A stretch of DNA of 64,000 nucleotides from Sporodiniella umbellata (lineage: Eukaryota; Mucoromycota; Mucoromycetes; Mucorales; Rhizopodaceae). Numbering within the stretch: the stretch's first letter is position 1; each line of letters starts with the position of its first letter. The notes below the pieces were generated by a model. It saw only the letters and a program-made list of their open reading frames with translations. It ran no database searches and was not told the DNA's origin. Below are positions 33,501 to 44,664 of the stretch, piece by piece. The stretch spans positions 62,001 to 126,000 of the forward strand of contig JAIXMR010000059.1 in NCBI GenBank assembly GCA_025677835.1. The letters run 5' to 3'. Made by a program: the position numbers and the translations under genes.

Positions 33501-34975
33501 CCCTATCGTGGTAGAAGACATTATGGCAGACGTCGTGGAAATGCTAATTGCTATGGCTATTCAGAGAGGTATCAACGTAACCTACGCCGTATCGGATGAT
33601 GTACCTTCCATAGTGTTGCTTGATGGAAATCGACTTAGACAGTAAGGTCCCTTTTAATAAGTTTTTTTTTTAAAAAAAAAGTCTAAAATAGTTTATTAGA
33701 ATTCTTATTAATTTGTTGGGCAATGCAATCAAGTTTACGCATGACGGAGAAGTATGTATAAACTGCTCATTAGATAAAAGTAGAAAAGAATCAGATAGCC
33801 AAGTATCACTTTTGTTTGAAGTGACAGATACTGGCATAGGTATCAGTAATGAGCAGCGAAAGGTTCTTTTTGAGCCGTTCTCCCAAGTCGATGGAAGCAC
33901 AACACGTAAATATGGTGGTACTGGTCTTGGTTTATCTATATGTTTGCAACTAGTTGAGCTTATGGGAGGTGCAATTGACGTAAAAAGCGTTCCAAACGAA
34001 GGCTCAAACTTCTATTTCAGTATCCGCGTCTCACATCCCAAGTCTGATACCCAAAGCTTGAACCAAGATATTCAGGAACAAACAAATTTGCTTGGAGTTA
34101 TGACTTCATACAAGGTTCTAGTGATAAGTAGCTATAAAGCAACTGTTGAAATGGTTCGACGCTTCCTACCTGGGATATACGTAGATGGAGTAGACCAAGT
34201 GGAAAAAGTGGAGCAACTCATAAAGAAAGTTAAATACGATGTAATTATCGTGGGACTGACCATGAGTCTTGACGATCAAAACATTCATTTGTCTTGGCTT
34301 GTAAATATCAATCAGTCCATCAAAGATACTCTGGTGGTAGTGATGAACTATCCTGCTGGGAGAGTAACGCTTAAAAACAAATGGATAGTGGACCCCACTC
34401 CCAGTCAGCCGCTGGCTTGTAAACTTGTAAGAATGGCAGTCCCTATTCGACGTATGAAACTCTTGAAAACTATCAATGAAGCCATAAATCCTCCAGCTAC
34501 AAGTAACAACATTACCAAACCAAAAAAAGCACCCAACTCTTTAGTTACGGATGAAGAGCGTGAGATGTACAGTCAAATGCATATCCTAATCGCAGAGGAT
34601 AATCCTGTGGCCCAGAAACTTCTATTAAAGCAGTTGACTCGCTTAGGGTTTAATGTAGAATGCGCCAATAATGGATTGGAAGCCATTGAAATCTGGACAA
34701 GTAGACCAAACGGTCACTTTGCTATGGCTTTCTTTGATCATCATATGCCCAAGTGTGATGGAGTAGCAGCTACAAAAAGTATAAGAGAAACCGAAAACGC
34801 AGAGGATAGACCAATAAGACTTTCAATCGTTGCTCTTACAGCCGATGTACAAGAGAGCGCACAACAGACATGCATTGGTGCTGGGATGGATGGCTACCTA
34901 ACAAAACCTCTAAATCAAAAAGTCTTAGTAGAATCGCTGAGACAATACTGTTTATCTGACACTTTTTTTGCTTAG
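27524..34975 (+). CDS. Group X hybrid histidine kinase (Chk1/Mak2/Mak3 type), about 2294 aa
   Basis: Exons: 27524-27791, 27867-28522, 28595-28690, 28732-29189, 29240-30462, 30599-31181, 31230-32592, 32680-33641, 33700-34975. Domain order: protein-kinase-like domain (about 40-330), AAA/NACHT-like ATPase with P-loop GPGGVGKST (about 472), long helical region, GAF (about 1560-1700), HisKA with H-box NMSHEIRTPFSG (about 1760), HATPase (LGNAIKFTHDGE, DTGIGIS, GGTGLGL) and receiver (ILIAEDN, phospho-acceptor Asp in FFDHHMPKCDG, ALTAD, LTKPL). This layout defines the fungal group X sensors that feed the Ypd1-Skn7/Ssk1 phosphorelay in peroxide, wall-stress or virulence signalling. The kinase-like domain has HGE for HRD and NFG for DFG, so it is a pseudokinase. 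Intron 27792-27866 is 75 nt without a stop; retaining it would give 2319 aa. Confidence 0.9.
30522..30596 (+). repeat. (TCC)9 plus T38 tract in a histidine-kinase intron
   Basis: Nine TCC units (30522-30548) and then a run of 38 T (30559-30596) ending directly at the AG acceptor of intron 30463-30598. It acts as an extreme polypyrimidine tract. Confidence 0.9.
32636..32669 (+). repeat. CT microsatellite plus T-tract in a histidine-kinase intron
   Basis: About ten CT units followed by a T-run just before the acceptor of intron 32593-32679. Confidence 0.85.
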
Positions 34976-35805
34976 AGTCAACCAGAAAAAAAAAAAAAAA
35001 AAAATAGCTTGTAAATATTTGTAATTAATATGCATTATAAAAACAAAGAAAAAAAAACACTTCATATTGTACCATTTTATTAAAGCATTAATTGCTGTAG
35101 TGAATGCTGTTGCCAAATAAAAGGCATTTTTTTTGTAGCCGAGAAATCGCCAATACAAAGACTTTTTTTTTTTATATTTTTTTTGGTATGCTGTACTTCA
35201 GCTGTTGTGTAGCTAGATTTGCAAGTTAAAAAAATGGCTTAAAAAAGTAACGTAGAGAACAGATTTCGTAATTGCATCTATTGGCTTTCAGTTAGCCACC
35301 TACTCCATTTATAGTGAGATCGAACCACAGTTTACATCAAAACATGTATCAGCTCATTGAAACTATATATAGCACTCTAAAAACTCAACAATACAATTTG
35401 TATTGCCTATCACTTCTACTGTTTATACAATATTATCACAATTATTTATTTCTATACGCCGAAACTTATTCATGACACTTTTATTTGTAACTATTATTGC
35501 ATTTGAAACATTGGGCTAAGGTGCTATTCGAGGAATCTCTATCATAGATTTATTAGTTTGAATTTATCATATAAAAAAAAATAAACATACTCATTCAGCA
35601 AAAAGTCTAGACATAACATACTCATTACTCAATAAAATTCGGCCTTGTTGTGTTTGTAACCCAAATCCTGCAACTTATGATTTACTTTCACTTTGTACAT
35701 AGTGACTGTTTAATTCTAATGTAGGAAAAAAAAAAAAAAATTCTAATCCACCCCCGCCAGCAACCCCTCATTTTCTTTCTTTTAGCTATCATATAAATCA
35801 ACAGA
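34976..35805. other. Intergenic region, 830 bp
   Basis: Between the histidine kinase and uL6m, same strand. AT-rich, A-tracts at about 34986-35004 and 35725-35740, no gene recognised. A C-rich patch near 35750-35770 lies just upstream of the uL6m ATG. Confidence 0.5.
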
Positions 35806-36504
35806 ATGTCTTTGACAAGACTTTCATTTTCACAAAATTTAGTGCTTAGAAATGCACCAACAAAAAGGCTTTTTCACTCTTTTTCGCCTGTCTTGTCTCA
35901 CATCGGACGCAAACCCATAGCATACGCTCAAGATATAACCATTGAACATGACTTGACACCCATCCTTGATCCTCGCATTCCTTCGGAATTGAACAACACA
36001 ATGTTGAACATCACAGGACCTCTAGGAAAGCAGCAATTGCCCATCAAGCCTTTTGTCAAACTTCAATTTACAGCAGCAACTAAAGATAGTCCCAACGCTG
36101 AAAACTTACTTGAAATCAGTGTAGAAGATAAAGAAATTAAAAAACAAAGATCGATGTGGGGTACCACACGCGCTCTCATTAACAATGCTATCATTGGTGT
36201 TTCTGATGGATATAAAGTACACTTACGTTTAGTTGGTGTTGGTTACAGAGGTGCATTAGAAAACAACAACAAAACGTTAGCCCTCAAACTTGGTTACTCC
36301 CATCCTGTTTTGATGGAAATCCCAGAAGGTCTTACTTGTGCGGTTCCTCAGCCTAACCGTGTCCTTGTAAGTGGCATTGACTTGCAACAAGTTACAGAAT
36401 TTGCTGCAAAAATTCAACGCTGGAGAAAGCCTGAACCTTATAACCAAAAGGGTATTTTTATAAACGACGAAACTATCAAAAAGAAGGAAGGAAAGAAGAA
36501 GTAA
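35806..36504 (+). CDS. MRPL6: Mitochondrial large-subunit ribosomal protein uL6m, 232 aa
   Basis: Single exon. Residues 1-40 are Arg/Ser/Phe-rich and acid-free, a mitochondrial targeting sequence. The bacterial L6-like core follows: SHIGRKPIAYAQDITI, NITGPLGKQQLPIKPFVKL, WGTTRALINNAIIGVSDGYK, LRLVGVGYRGAL, LKLGYSHPVLMEIPEGL, LVSGIDLQQVTEFAAKIQRW and the RKPEPYNQKGI terminus. It acts in the GTPase-associated centre of the mitochondrial 54S subunit. A Lys-rich tail closes the protein. Convergent with the METTL25-like gene (83 bp between stops). Confidence 0.95.
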   Translation: MSLTRLSFSQNLVLRNAPTKRLFHSFSPVLSHIGRKPIAYAQDITIEHDLTPILDPRIPSELNNTMLNITGPLGKQQLPIKPFVKLQFTAATKDSPNAENLLEISVEDKEIKKQRSMWGTTRALINNAIIGVSDGYKVHLRLVGVGYRGALENNNKTLALKLGYSHPVLMEIPEGLTCAVPQPNRVLVSGIDLQQVTEFAAKIQRWRKPEPYNQKGIFINDETIKKKEGKKK

Positions 36505-36587
36505 AAATAATAATAACCAAAACAGTAAATTGTATAGAAATAAAAGCATTGCTCGCAAAAAAAAAAAGTTTAGTTGTTTTTCTGTTT

Positions 36588-38086
36588 TTATTTTGAGGCA
36601 ACGTAAACAATATTTCTAGGTGATTCTGCTAAAGTAAAAAGTGGATAAGACTGCACACTACTATGCTCCGTAAACTGGGTAGACTCTTCAAGATAAAGCC
36701 ACCTGTCTACTAGGATTATGCTTTCAACAATTGGTGCAAGAAGACCTCGCAAAGTCCAAAGCACGACAAAGTGTTTGTCATATTGGTTTTCCTTTGCCTT
36801 CAAAAGGTGCTCCTTTGCTTCTTGCTCAGTGATTGTGTCTAAAGGCAGTTTTAGCTTTTTCAATGACGCTGCTACAAAAGAGTGAAACTCTTTGTTTTGC
36901 TTAATTCTCCCAAGGCTAGGTGGATCGTTAATATCTGAGAGACCTCTTTCCACCAACATTTCCTAATATTGTTTTAAGTTTCAGTTTTTTTTTTTTTTTT
37001 TTTTTTGTAAGAGGAGAAAGAAAACATAACATACCTGAAGCAAACCTCGGAAAAAATAGTTATCGAAAGCTTTTATACACTGCTCCCCTTCATGCAACCA
37101 ATGAGAGGGTGAATGACAAGAAAGCACGCGCGCTGTGGATTTTAGTGTCATTTGCTTTTCTATTAACGTCTGACTCATTGGAAACCCAGAGGGTGTTAAC
37201 GCGTTGTAACAACATCCAACATTAACCATACATCCAATACGCTCGCTTTCAGTAAACAAACGAAAAATAAACGGCGATAGGTCACCGCAAGTATGTAACC
37301 CTGTCACTAGCCACTGTTGGTTGTCATCTTCACTCACACTTGCAAGAACCTGCGGTAAGTTTTCAGCTGTAACCTTTTCTGTTACGTGTTTTAAGTTCAC
37401 TATTTGCTCCTTGTCCTTAGTTTCCTTTTTTGCTTTTTCATCAAAACGAAGCGCGCCTTTAGTTTGGACCTCTGACATATCGACAGCAACTACTTTCATA
37501 TTATGGTCGTATGCTAAAGCCCGAGAAAGGTATCCTTGACCAGCTCCAAGATCGATTACTGAAGTAATACCTCTTGAACTTGCTACCTGTTTTATCAATT
37601 GGCTCATCCATTTTACCTCATGAACTTTTTTATCACTCATTCCTCCAAGTATATATTTGCTAACATCCTCTGTTTTTCTTTCTTTGCTTACACTTCTGGG
37701 TAAGGCTAAATCTCTTGCTTTTTCCAAGTATTGTCTCAGAGAATCGGGCCAAATAGACTATAATAGTAGGGTTTTAAAAACAGACAATAAGACGCAGTGA
37801 AAAGAGATTAAGATTGACATTGATTTACGTAATCGCTTGTTTCTGAGGTAAGATCTAATATTGCAAAAACCCAATTGTCACCTGCCTCTTCCATTTTGGA
37901 TGTAATGGCATCTCTCCAGGAAATATCAAAATTCTCCCAAAGTCGATGCGTAAAGACATTGAAAGGTAAAAGGTGAATAAGCCAATAGTTTTCTTCAAAG
38001 AATTTTAAAAGATCCTCCAAATACTCTTTTACTGACTTGTCTTTATGACTTTGGGGTAGTTGAATGTATCGATTTGGTAAACTCAT
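36588..38086 (-). CDS. METTL25/RRNAD1-like methyltransferase, 451 aa
   Basis: Three exons: 38086-37829, 37757-37035, 36962-36588. The SAM-binding loop SVIDLGAGQGYLSRAL lies near residue 125. The family block WLVTGLHTCGDLSPFIFRLF near residue 220 is followed by MVNVGCCYNALTPSGFPMSQ. GLHTCGDL and VGCCYN are signatures of METTL25/METTL25B proteins. The enzymatic substrate is not established for most members; an rRNA or protein methyltransferase role is speculative. Start ATG at 38086 was chosen over an in-frame GTG further upstream. The MIOX stop codon lies only 28 bases upstream on the same strand, which leaves almost no room for an independent promoter. Confidence 0.85.
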
Positions 38087-38114
38087 AAAAAGCACTGAAA
38101 TTTTTTTTTTGAAG

Positions 38115-39037
38115 TTACCACTTAATTTTATTAGGGAAAAATTCGTTAATTAGGTCTAAATAAAAGGGTTTTAACGCTTCCACATCAGGCTTATCCTCTG
38201 CTTTTGAATAAAGGTCGTACTGGTTAAAGACCTTTACCCATTTCATCATTTCTATATCGCTACTATTTAGAAGCCAAGAATATTGTCCAGCGTTGTGACA
38301 CGAGTAAAACGAATGAAAGCGAATAATAAAAGCAGCTTCAGCAGGCAAATAATCCTTGACCACATGATAGAGATATTCATCGTGTCCATAGCTCATATGT
38401 ACATTATGCAAGCCGCAATGGGGAGAATAAATGCCATACTGAGAAGAGTAAACAGTGTTGACAGAATCAGGGTTATTATCAAAATATTTTGAATACACTA
38501 TCTCTTGAGAAAATTGACAGCCAACAGGAAACGTATCGCCCACCACCTTGTTCAAGTGTCTTAGTACCATATATAGGTAACAAAACATATCAAAACAATA
38601 CTTACAGTCCACTGAGGCTCTCCCAAAAAAAATAAATATTTGCCTAGATCGTGAATCAATGCAGTTAAAATCATCCACCGAGGCTGATTATCCCTTCGTG
38701 CAGCTTCGGCTGATTGAAGGGAATGCATGATCTGTGTCATCTGTGTGTCTGGGTCAGATTCGTCTACTAACGTATCTAACAGCTCCAAAGCTTCCCAGAC
38801 TCCCATTTCACCGTGATCAAGACTCTCATACCTTTCTTTCTTACTCATAACATGCTTCATAGTTTGTTTTTCGTGGTTTTCTTTGTAAAACTGAGCCACA
38901 GTTGGCTGTTCTTTTTCGGCTAATTGGTAGTCACGAAAGTCGCCAGTTTCTTTGTTTGAGTTATTTTGTCCATATTTTTGCTTCACAAACGCCTCCCAGG
39001 CTTCAGTAACCTTGACTGCCTCGGATATATTTCTCAT
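38115..39037 (-). CDS. MIOX: Myo-inositol oxygenase, 287 aa
   Basis: Two exons: 39037-38606 and 38546-38115, each 432 nt. All six diiron ligands known from mammalian MIOX are in place: His in MHSLQSAEAARR, His-Asp in LIHDLGK, His in SYGHDEY, His in RFHSFY and Asp in FNQYDLY. Substrate-pocket segment GEPQWTVVGDTFPVGC is also conserved. The enzyme oxidises myo-inositol with O2 to D-glucuronate in the cytosol, the first step of inositol catabolism. The length equals the animal enzyme (about 285 aa). It is tandem with the METTL25-like gene downstream (28 bp). Confidence 0.97.
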
Positions 39038-41618
39038 TTAAAATGTCAAAGTGAAAATAAAACAAAAAAGAAGAAATGGAAAGAAAGAGTAGAAAAACAA
39101 AAACAATATTTAAAGGATCTTGGAATCGACATAGTGCCTTTACGTTTTACTGAAGTACAAAGACATGTACTGCATATTCGGAACTACTGACTTTTCTTCT
39201 CTTCTTTTTTACACACACCATCGTTATTTATCAATTTTAAAAGTCTGCTGCGTCACTTAATGGTATATATACCATCATAGTATTGTGGTTTATCTTCTTT
39301 ATTTGTCATTTTTATACAGTTCCTCGTTTTTTCTGTTCTCTCATTTTCTTTATAATAAAAAAACTAACTTTGCTGTATAAAGCGGGATTTCTGTTGAAAA
39401 TAATCTATCAATCATACTAGCACTGGTGAGTTCAAATTCGTGTAGCATAAGTTTAACCTGTTGCTTGTGCTATTTGTACTTGATTCAAGACGATATTTTT
39501 AGAAAATTTATAAATCTTACTCTGCTGACTATAAAGCGTTTCCAAAATCGATGCCGCGTCTTACAATGTAACTTCCACATAGATATATGGTATCAATTTC
39601 AGAAATACGGTGACTTTCTGATTAAGAAAAAAAAAGCAAACAGACCCAGCCAGGTGTCTGAAAAGCTTATAAATGTATATACAATTTATTTCGCTATATA
39701 GAAATGTAAGCGATCTCAAGAGAGAATAAAAGGCTTCAAAATAAGCAGAAACAAAGCGCAATGAAGAAAATTACCAAGGAATAGCACTGTCTGGTTTTAT
39801 AGAAATGTACCCAAGGCTATGTTGTAGTACAACTGTGTTTCAGACAATGAATGAATGTAAAAGCTAACGAAAATAAAGAAAAGGCATTAAAAAGACATAA
39901 AGAAAGACTTAAAAATCTTTATAGAATATATCGTTACCTCAATCAATACAATTAAATAGGTACTACAATAAAAGATACAACTAAGCATGGTGCAGTATAA
40001 AACAAACAGAGTCTACGTTTGAACAGAGTAACAAAAGTATTTTAGCTGCTAGCCGTACTCCAGTATCGAACACTATACTGCTATATAGTGATATAAAAAA
40101 ATACATATGCGGACAACTCCCCTAGTTGCTTTTTTTTTTTTTTTTTTTTTTTTTTTGGTGCAGTATTGGAGTAGAGTTGCACTAAGCGAACTGTATCTTG
40201 TAAATCTAGATGGAAGGGTTTATTTTCGCTTTTTTTTCTCACATGTATCAGTGTGCAAACTGTTTATTTAGTAAATCTTTAGCCGGATAAACGAGTTTTT
40301 GCGTAGCAAGAAGTGTACATGGCAAGTAATTGCTTAAATCTGAAATGCCCTAGTACATATAAAAGGCAACTGTATGTGACCTATCAACTAAATACAGTAC
40401 CGCTTAAACAAAAAGCAAAGTTTCAAAGTATAATGTGCTTCTTTTTAAGCTGTTTATGACAGTTTTTGCCCACTAAAAGCTGAGTATACGCTTTTCCTGA
40501 GAAAATAATATACCTTTATAATAGTTGACAAAAGCTTGCCTCTTCTCAAAAAGCAATCTTAGTTTTTTCATGTTGCTAAGAATAACAATTATATAGAAAG
40601 CGAAACTTTTTACAGATAGTAAGCTATACTCTGAGATAGGAATAAAGGTTGTTAAACTGAAAGCTTCTACTGCTTACATATTCCGACTACTATTGTGCTT
40701 TCAAAAACAAGCTTTTGGGCTAGAAATTCTTTAATCATAAAAAAAAAAAGGCTGCAGTAAATTGAGGTGTCTGAAACCATCAAACTTTGAAACTTGGTGC
40801 AGTTCACTGTGTTACAAGAATATGGCTTAAACTTCTGTCTACTCCAAGACACAATTAAAAGTAAAAGCTGTCATATGCAAATATGTCTCGGATGTAATAC
40901 ATTCTGAAAATTACTGTAAAGCAGAACTAATATCTTTTATCTTTTTTTCCATAAAAAAATACAGTCAAGTAAAAGACAAGGACAAAAAAAGTAGTATCTT
41001 TGAAAAGCTGAAAAAAAAAAGGGTTTTGGTTGTCCCAATGTTTTTTCTAAACCGTCAGGAGTAAAGGTGAGTTTTTTTCTGATAGATACAAATTGTTCCC
41101 TCTCCTCTTTTTGTTAAAAACGGAAATACACAAATAAACAACAGGGGAGCTGATTTGATATTGCCCCTTCTTAATCGTTTGTGGAAGAGATAGGCCGCTG
41201 ATGCTTCGTAATCTGAATTTGATTTACGCTTGTTTTTTCTGACTTAAAGAAAAGACGGTAAGCAATCGCATATGTGAACCAGAAGCCAACAGTTTGCTGC
41301 TTGAAAAATAAGCTTTATATATGTGCAGTTACTAATAGTCAGAGATACAGCTAATATTACTTCTGTTATGTTCACATGAGAAGAACCCATTTAAAATTAA
41401 TAAAAAAACGTGCAAAAGTGACACAAGAGCCATGCTTGCTATTATTTATGTTTCCGCCTTTTTTAGTGATTTTCTGTTTACTTCTTCCTTTACTAATATA
41501 CATATTCGACTTGCTCCTGTGATCGCATATGAAATAATTTAAAGGGATGCTAGAACTTGTTTGTTTCTAAAAAAAAAAAAAAACTATTTCTTTCACAAAA
41601 AAAAAAAAAAGGGGGAAA
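39038..41618. other. Intergenic region, about 2.6 kb
   Basis: Divergent interval between MIOX (-) and the NVJ2-like gene (+). A Lys-rich open frame ends at 39190 but has no ATG in frame. A 16-bp palindrome lies at about 39260-39275 and a T-tract at about 40131-40156. A-runs lie just before the NVJ2 ATG (41570-41610). No other coding sequence was recognised. Confidence 0.5.
39260..39275. repeat. 16-bp perfect palindrome
   Basis: ATGGTATATATACCAT, about 225 bases upstream of the MIOX ATG. It could be a dimeric regulator site, for example for inositol-responsive control; this is only a suggestion from position. Confidence 0.55.
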
Positions 41619-43274
41619 ATGAGTCCTGCTTTTGTACTTGGCTATATTTTGGGTGGAATCACCTTTATACCTTTATTGGTTGCAATCGTATATATTATAT
41701 CCTTCATATCAAAATCATTTAAAAAAATCAATTCTCGTCATAAATACAACTTATATGAACAAGGCTTGGAGAATGACACCAACAGCATAAAACATCAATT
41801 ACATAAAGCCGGCTGGCTTCAAGTGTACAAAAATAGCATTGGGAATAGCAACCCTACTCCAACAATTGGGGGTATTGTTGCATCTTACATATCAGGCAGC
41901 GACAACGGAAAAAACAACAATATATACTACTTGGTGCTAAAGTACAATACAATTTATTTATATGACTCTGAAAAGCAGCTGGATTGCAAGGAAGTTATTG
42001 TTTTAAATGACTACAAAGTTTCAATTTACCCACTTGGATTACCGGATGCCGAGCTGTTTTGTAAAGCGCAACACATCAAACTGAAAAGCAAAACACAAAC
42101 ATACTATATCAACTGTAACCGCTGTATAGACAAGGAAGACTGGTACTTTATACTTATGCGCGCCTCTAAAGCACCCTTGCCTGGTATAGATAGTGAGCTA
42201 GATGCAACCCATTTTGAACAAGTCTCAATGAATCACCTAATTAATATTGTGCACAGCAACGAATATCATTTTCAAACCCAATGGCTCAATGCACTCTTGG
42301 GCCGAGTCTTTCTCTCTATTTATAGAACCCAAAACACCAAAGACGCGTTATACAAAAAAATCGTTTCTAAATTGGACAAAATCAATGCCAAACGGCCGCA
42401 GTTTTTGGGTGAAATCACTGTGCGGTCCGTCGCACCTGGAAGATCCATTCCTCATTTTACTCAACCCAAGTTAATTGGAATCAGTCCCTCGGGTGATTTG
42501 TCGGCGGAGGCGAATTTGCATTATGACGGTTGCTTTCGTATCGAAATCGAGACTGTTTTAGAGTGGAGATACTCAGATTTGCTTCCTCCTTTTACAATCA
42601 ATATTGTTCTGGCTATTACTTTAGAGAAGCTCGAGGGAAAGATTCTGGTAAAGCTCAAAGAGCATCCGACCAATCGTATCTGGTATGCGTTTGAAGAGAA
42701 ACCGCTAATGAAGTGGAAAGTAGAGCCTGTGATTTGGGAGAAGCGAGTGGGATATTCGGTGGTTGTCAAAGCTATAGAGACCAAGCTTCAGGAGTTTATT
42801 ACAGAAACTATGGTACTCCCAAATTTCGACGATATTGTCTTTTTTCCAACTGGGTCAGGTGGCATATTTCAAGAAAACGACCTTGTTACGGAAGCTGAGA
42901 GCAGTGAAAAAGAAAAGAATCAAGACGAGTACTTTTTAACGACAGCAAAGTCACTGCCCGAATTGTTCCAGCAACGCGCCTTTTCAGAAACAGAGTCGTG
43001 CAATGTTTCCCTGTCCTCCGAAGATACTTCGATATTTTCTACATCTCCTACAGTCTCACTGGATGAATCTTTTCAGGTGTTAGATCACAGCAACTCGTCT
43101 GATATGCTACTGAAAGAACACCCGCTCACTGAAAAAATACGATTGAGAAAAACTAGCTCTCTTGCTTTGCTTAACCGGCATAAAACCTTAGCATCTACAG
43201 CTATCAACGTATCGCCCGCATTAGCATACAAAGAAAAAAAAGAAGTAGATCGTAAATCTATTAAATCGTTTTAA
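41619..43274 (+). CDS. NVJ2: NVJ2/TEX2-like SMP-domain lipid-transfer protein, 551 aa
   Basis: Single exon. N-terminal transmembrane segment (about residues 3-32, GYILGGITFIPLLVAIVYII) anchors the protein in the ER. A PH-like region follows (about 55-200: AGWLQVYKNS, YYLVLKYNTIYLYDSEKQ, VSIYPLGLPDAELFCKAQHI). The SMP domain follows (about 215-405: WLNALLGRVFLSIYRTQN, LGEITVRSVAPGRSIPHFTQ, LTINIV-like FTINIVLAITLEKLEGKILV). The tail is Ser/Glu-rich. Yeast Nvj2 moves ceramide at ER-Golgi and ER-vacuole contacts. A-tracts lie in its leader. It is convergent with ATG27, 23 bp between stops. Confidence 0.92.
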   Translation: MSPAFVLGYILGGITFIPLLVAIVYIISFISKSFKKINSRHKYNLYEQGLENDTNSIKHQLHKAGWLQVYKNSIGNSNPTPTIGGIVASYISGSDNGKNNNIYYLVLKYNTIYLYDSEKQLDCKEVIVLNDYKVSIYPLGLPDAELFCKAQHIKLKSKTQTYYINCNRCIDKEDWYFILMRASKAPLPGIDSELDATHFEQVSMNHLINIVHSNEYHFQTQWLNALLGRVFLSIYRTQNTKDALYKKIVSKLDKINAKRPQFLGEITVRSVAPGRSIPHFTQPKLIGISPSGDLSAEANLHYDGCFRIEIETVLEWRYSDLLPPFTINIVLAITLEKLEGKILVKLKEHPTNRIWYAFEEKPLMKWKVEPVIWEKRVGYSVVVKAIETKLQEFITETMVLPNFDDIVFFPTGSGGIFQENDLVTEAESSEKEKNQDEYFLTTAKSLPELFQQRAFSETESCNVSLSSEDTSIFSTSPTVSLDESFQVLDHSNSSDMLLKEHPLTEKIRLRKTSSLALLNRHKTLASTAINVSPALAYKEKKEVDRKSIKSF

Positions 43275-43297
43275 AAAATGTCTAATAAACCATCTCA

Positions 43298-44577
43298 TTA
43301 TACGGCAACGTAACCGCCTCCTCCGCGTCGTCGAGACATAACATAATCAAAAGCATGTGCAATCAGGTCCTATAAACGGCAATGTGAATATTTGTCAGTG
43401 TGTGTGCATTTTTCTTACCCTGATAAGATAAGGAAGATCCAGCCAAAAATCTAGACACATAAATTAAAAAAAAACTCCTTTTTTGTGTTTCGCAAACCCT
43501 TGATACTAACCTCTGTGAGGAATCAGATCCAAACCTCTGGCGTTGTATACCTTCATATTATAAATCGCACCGCCGATGAAATAGATAGCCAGCAAAACAA
43601 AAAGCCTATTACCATAATGATTAGTCACTTCTTATTGGTATCTAGCTACACAGCTGCCCTTTACGATGTAAAAAGAATGCCGACTACTGTTCTTCCTTCT
43701 TTTTTCTTTTCGTCATTTCCACCATCGCCTCCATTTCCAACATCAGGTTGTTTTTTTCCCTCGTCATATCTTTATTTTACAAGTTTAGTTTTATTTCATT
43801 GAATTTTTTTTAGGCTTACGTGCAAGCGAATACAGTCTTCCAAGAGATAGTAAGCACTTTGTTGTGGTTTGACACAATACTAGGATTGCCAGCTTTTTCT
43901 TCTCGGGATTTTGAGGTATCACACTCCAACATGATATTGGCACTTTGATCGTTTTCGCCATACAAGACTAAAGAATACTGAAATCCGTCTATACAAAACT
44001 ATCAGTTTGGGTACTTTAAGGATTTTATCTAATTTACTCGCTTTGCTATCGTCATCAGGTTTGACCGCTTTGAATTCAGGCCTGAGTTTTGATCTACTCA
44101 AAAATGAAATTTGTTTACAAGGTGTATAAGGCTTTAGAGCTTTACTTTTCGTAATCGCCTGCAATGTTATGGATTTCTACAACGTCTTCTTTATTGTTTT
44201 TACTATAGACAAGCCTTTGGCAAACGTACTACCTCGCGAATTAGCATTTAACGTCATTATATAGTCACTTACAGTTCCTTGAAGGCAATTGTCTTGGCTT
44301 ATTTTATCTTCTTTAGGGATGGTAAGACCATCACAAAGGTTTATTTGGGTTACAGTAGATTTTGTACTGGGAAATACGCTCTCGTTTTGAAAGACAATAA
44401 AGTCTCTGTTTAGTTTTAGTACATTGACCACTTTCTATTTGATTTTTACTGATTCAACTTGTTAAGATCGAGTTGCAAAGCTTTATCAGCAAAAGGTTTA
44501 AAACCGGTTTTGCAATAATCCTGAAGGGCAAAAACACCCGAAAGGATCCAAAGACTAAGTAAGAACGAAGTCTTCAT
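43298..44577 (-). CDS. ATG27: Autophagy-related membrane protein Atg27, 313 aa
   Basis: Eight exons: 44577-44450, 44405-44204, 44176-44038, 43988-43820, 43769-43665, 43605-43511, 43450-43419, 43369-43298 (942 nt). Signal peptide MKTSFLLSLWILSGVFA.. followed by a Cys-containing lumenal MRH-like domain (YDYCK-type start, INLCDGLTIPK, FQYSLVLYGENDQSANIML). Then one transmembrane helix (VVGILFTSLFVLLAIYFIGG, about residue 240) and the conserved cytosolic RDFWLDLPYLIRDL block. The C-terminus GGGYVAV carries a YxxPhi sorting motif equivalent to the YSAV of yeast Atg27. It cycles between Golgi, endosome and vacuole and supports Atg9 trafficking. Intron 44037-43989 was placed by frame and its branch-like CTGAT. 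Confidence 0.88.
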
Positions 44578-44664
44578 ATTTCTTACTGAAGTTTTTTTTT
44601 TTTGAAAAAAAAATAAAAGAAATTTCAAAAAAAAAAAAAAAAAAAAGAGGGTACTGGTTACACA

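Noticed and set aside
39045..39190. Lys-rich frame ending ..HVLHIRNY
   Set aside because: No in-frame ATG: the nearby ATG at 39041 is in another frame and stops after three codons. No plausible intron was found. It could still be part of a short gene.
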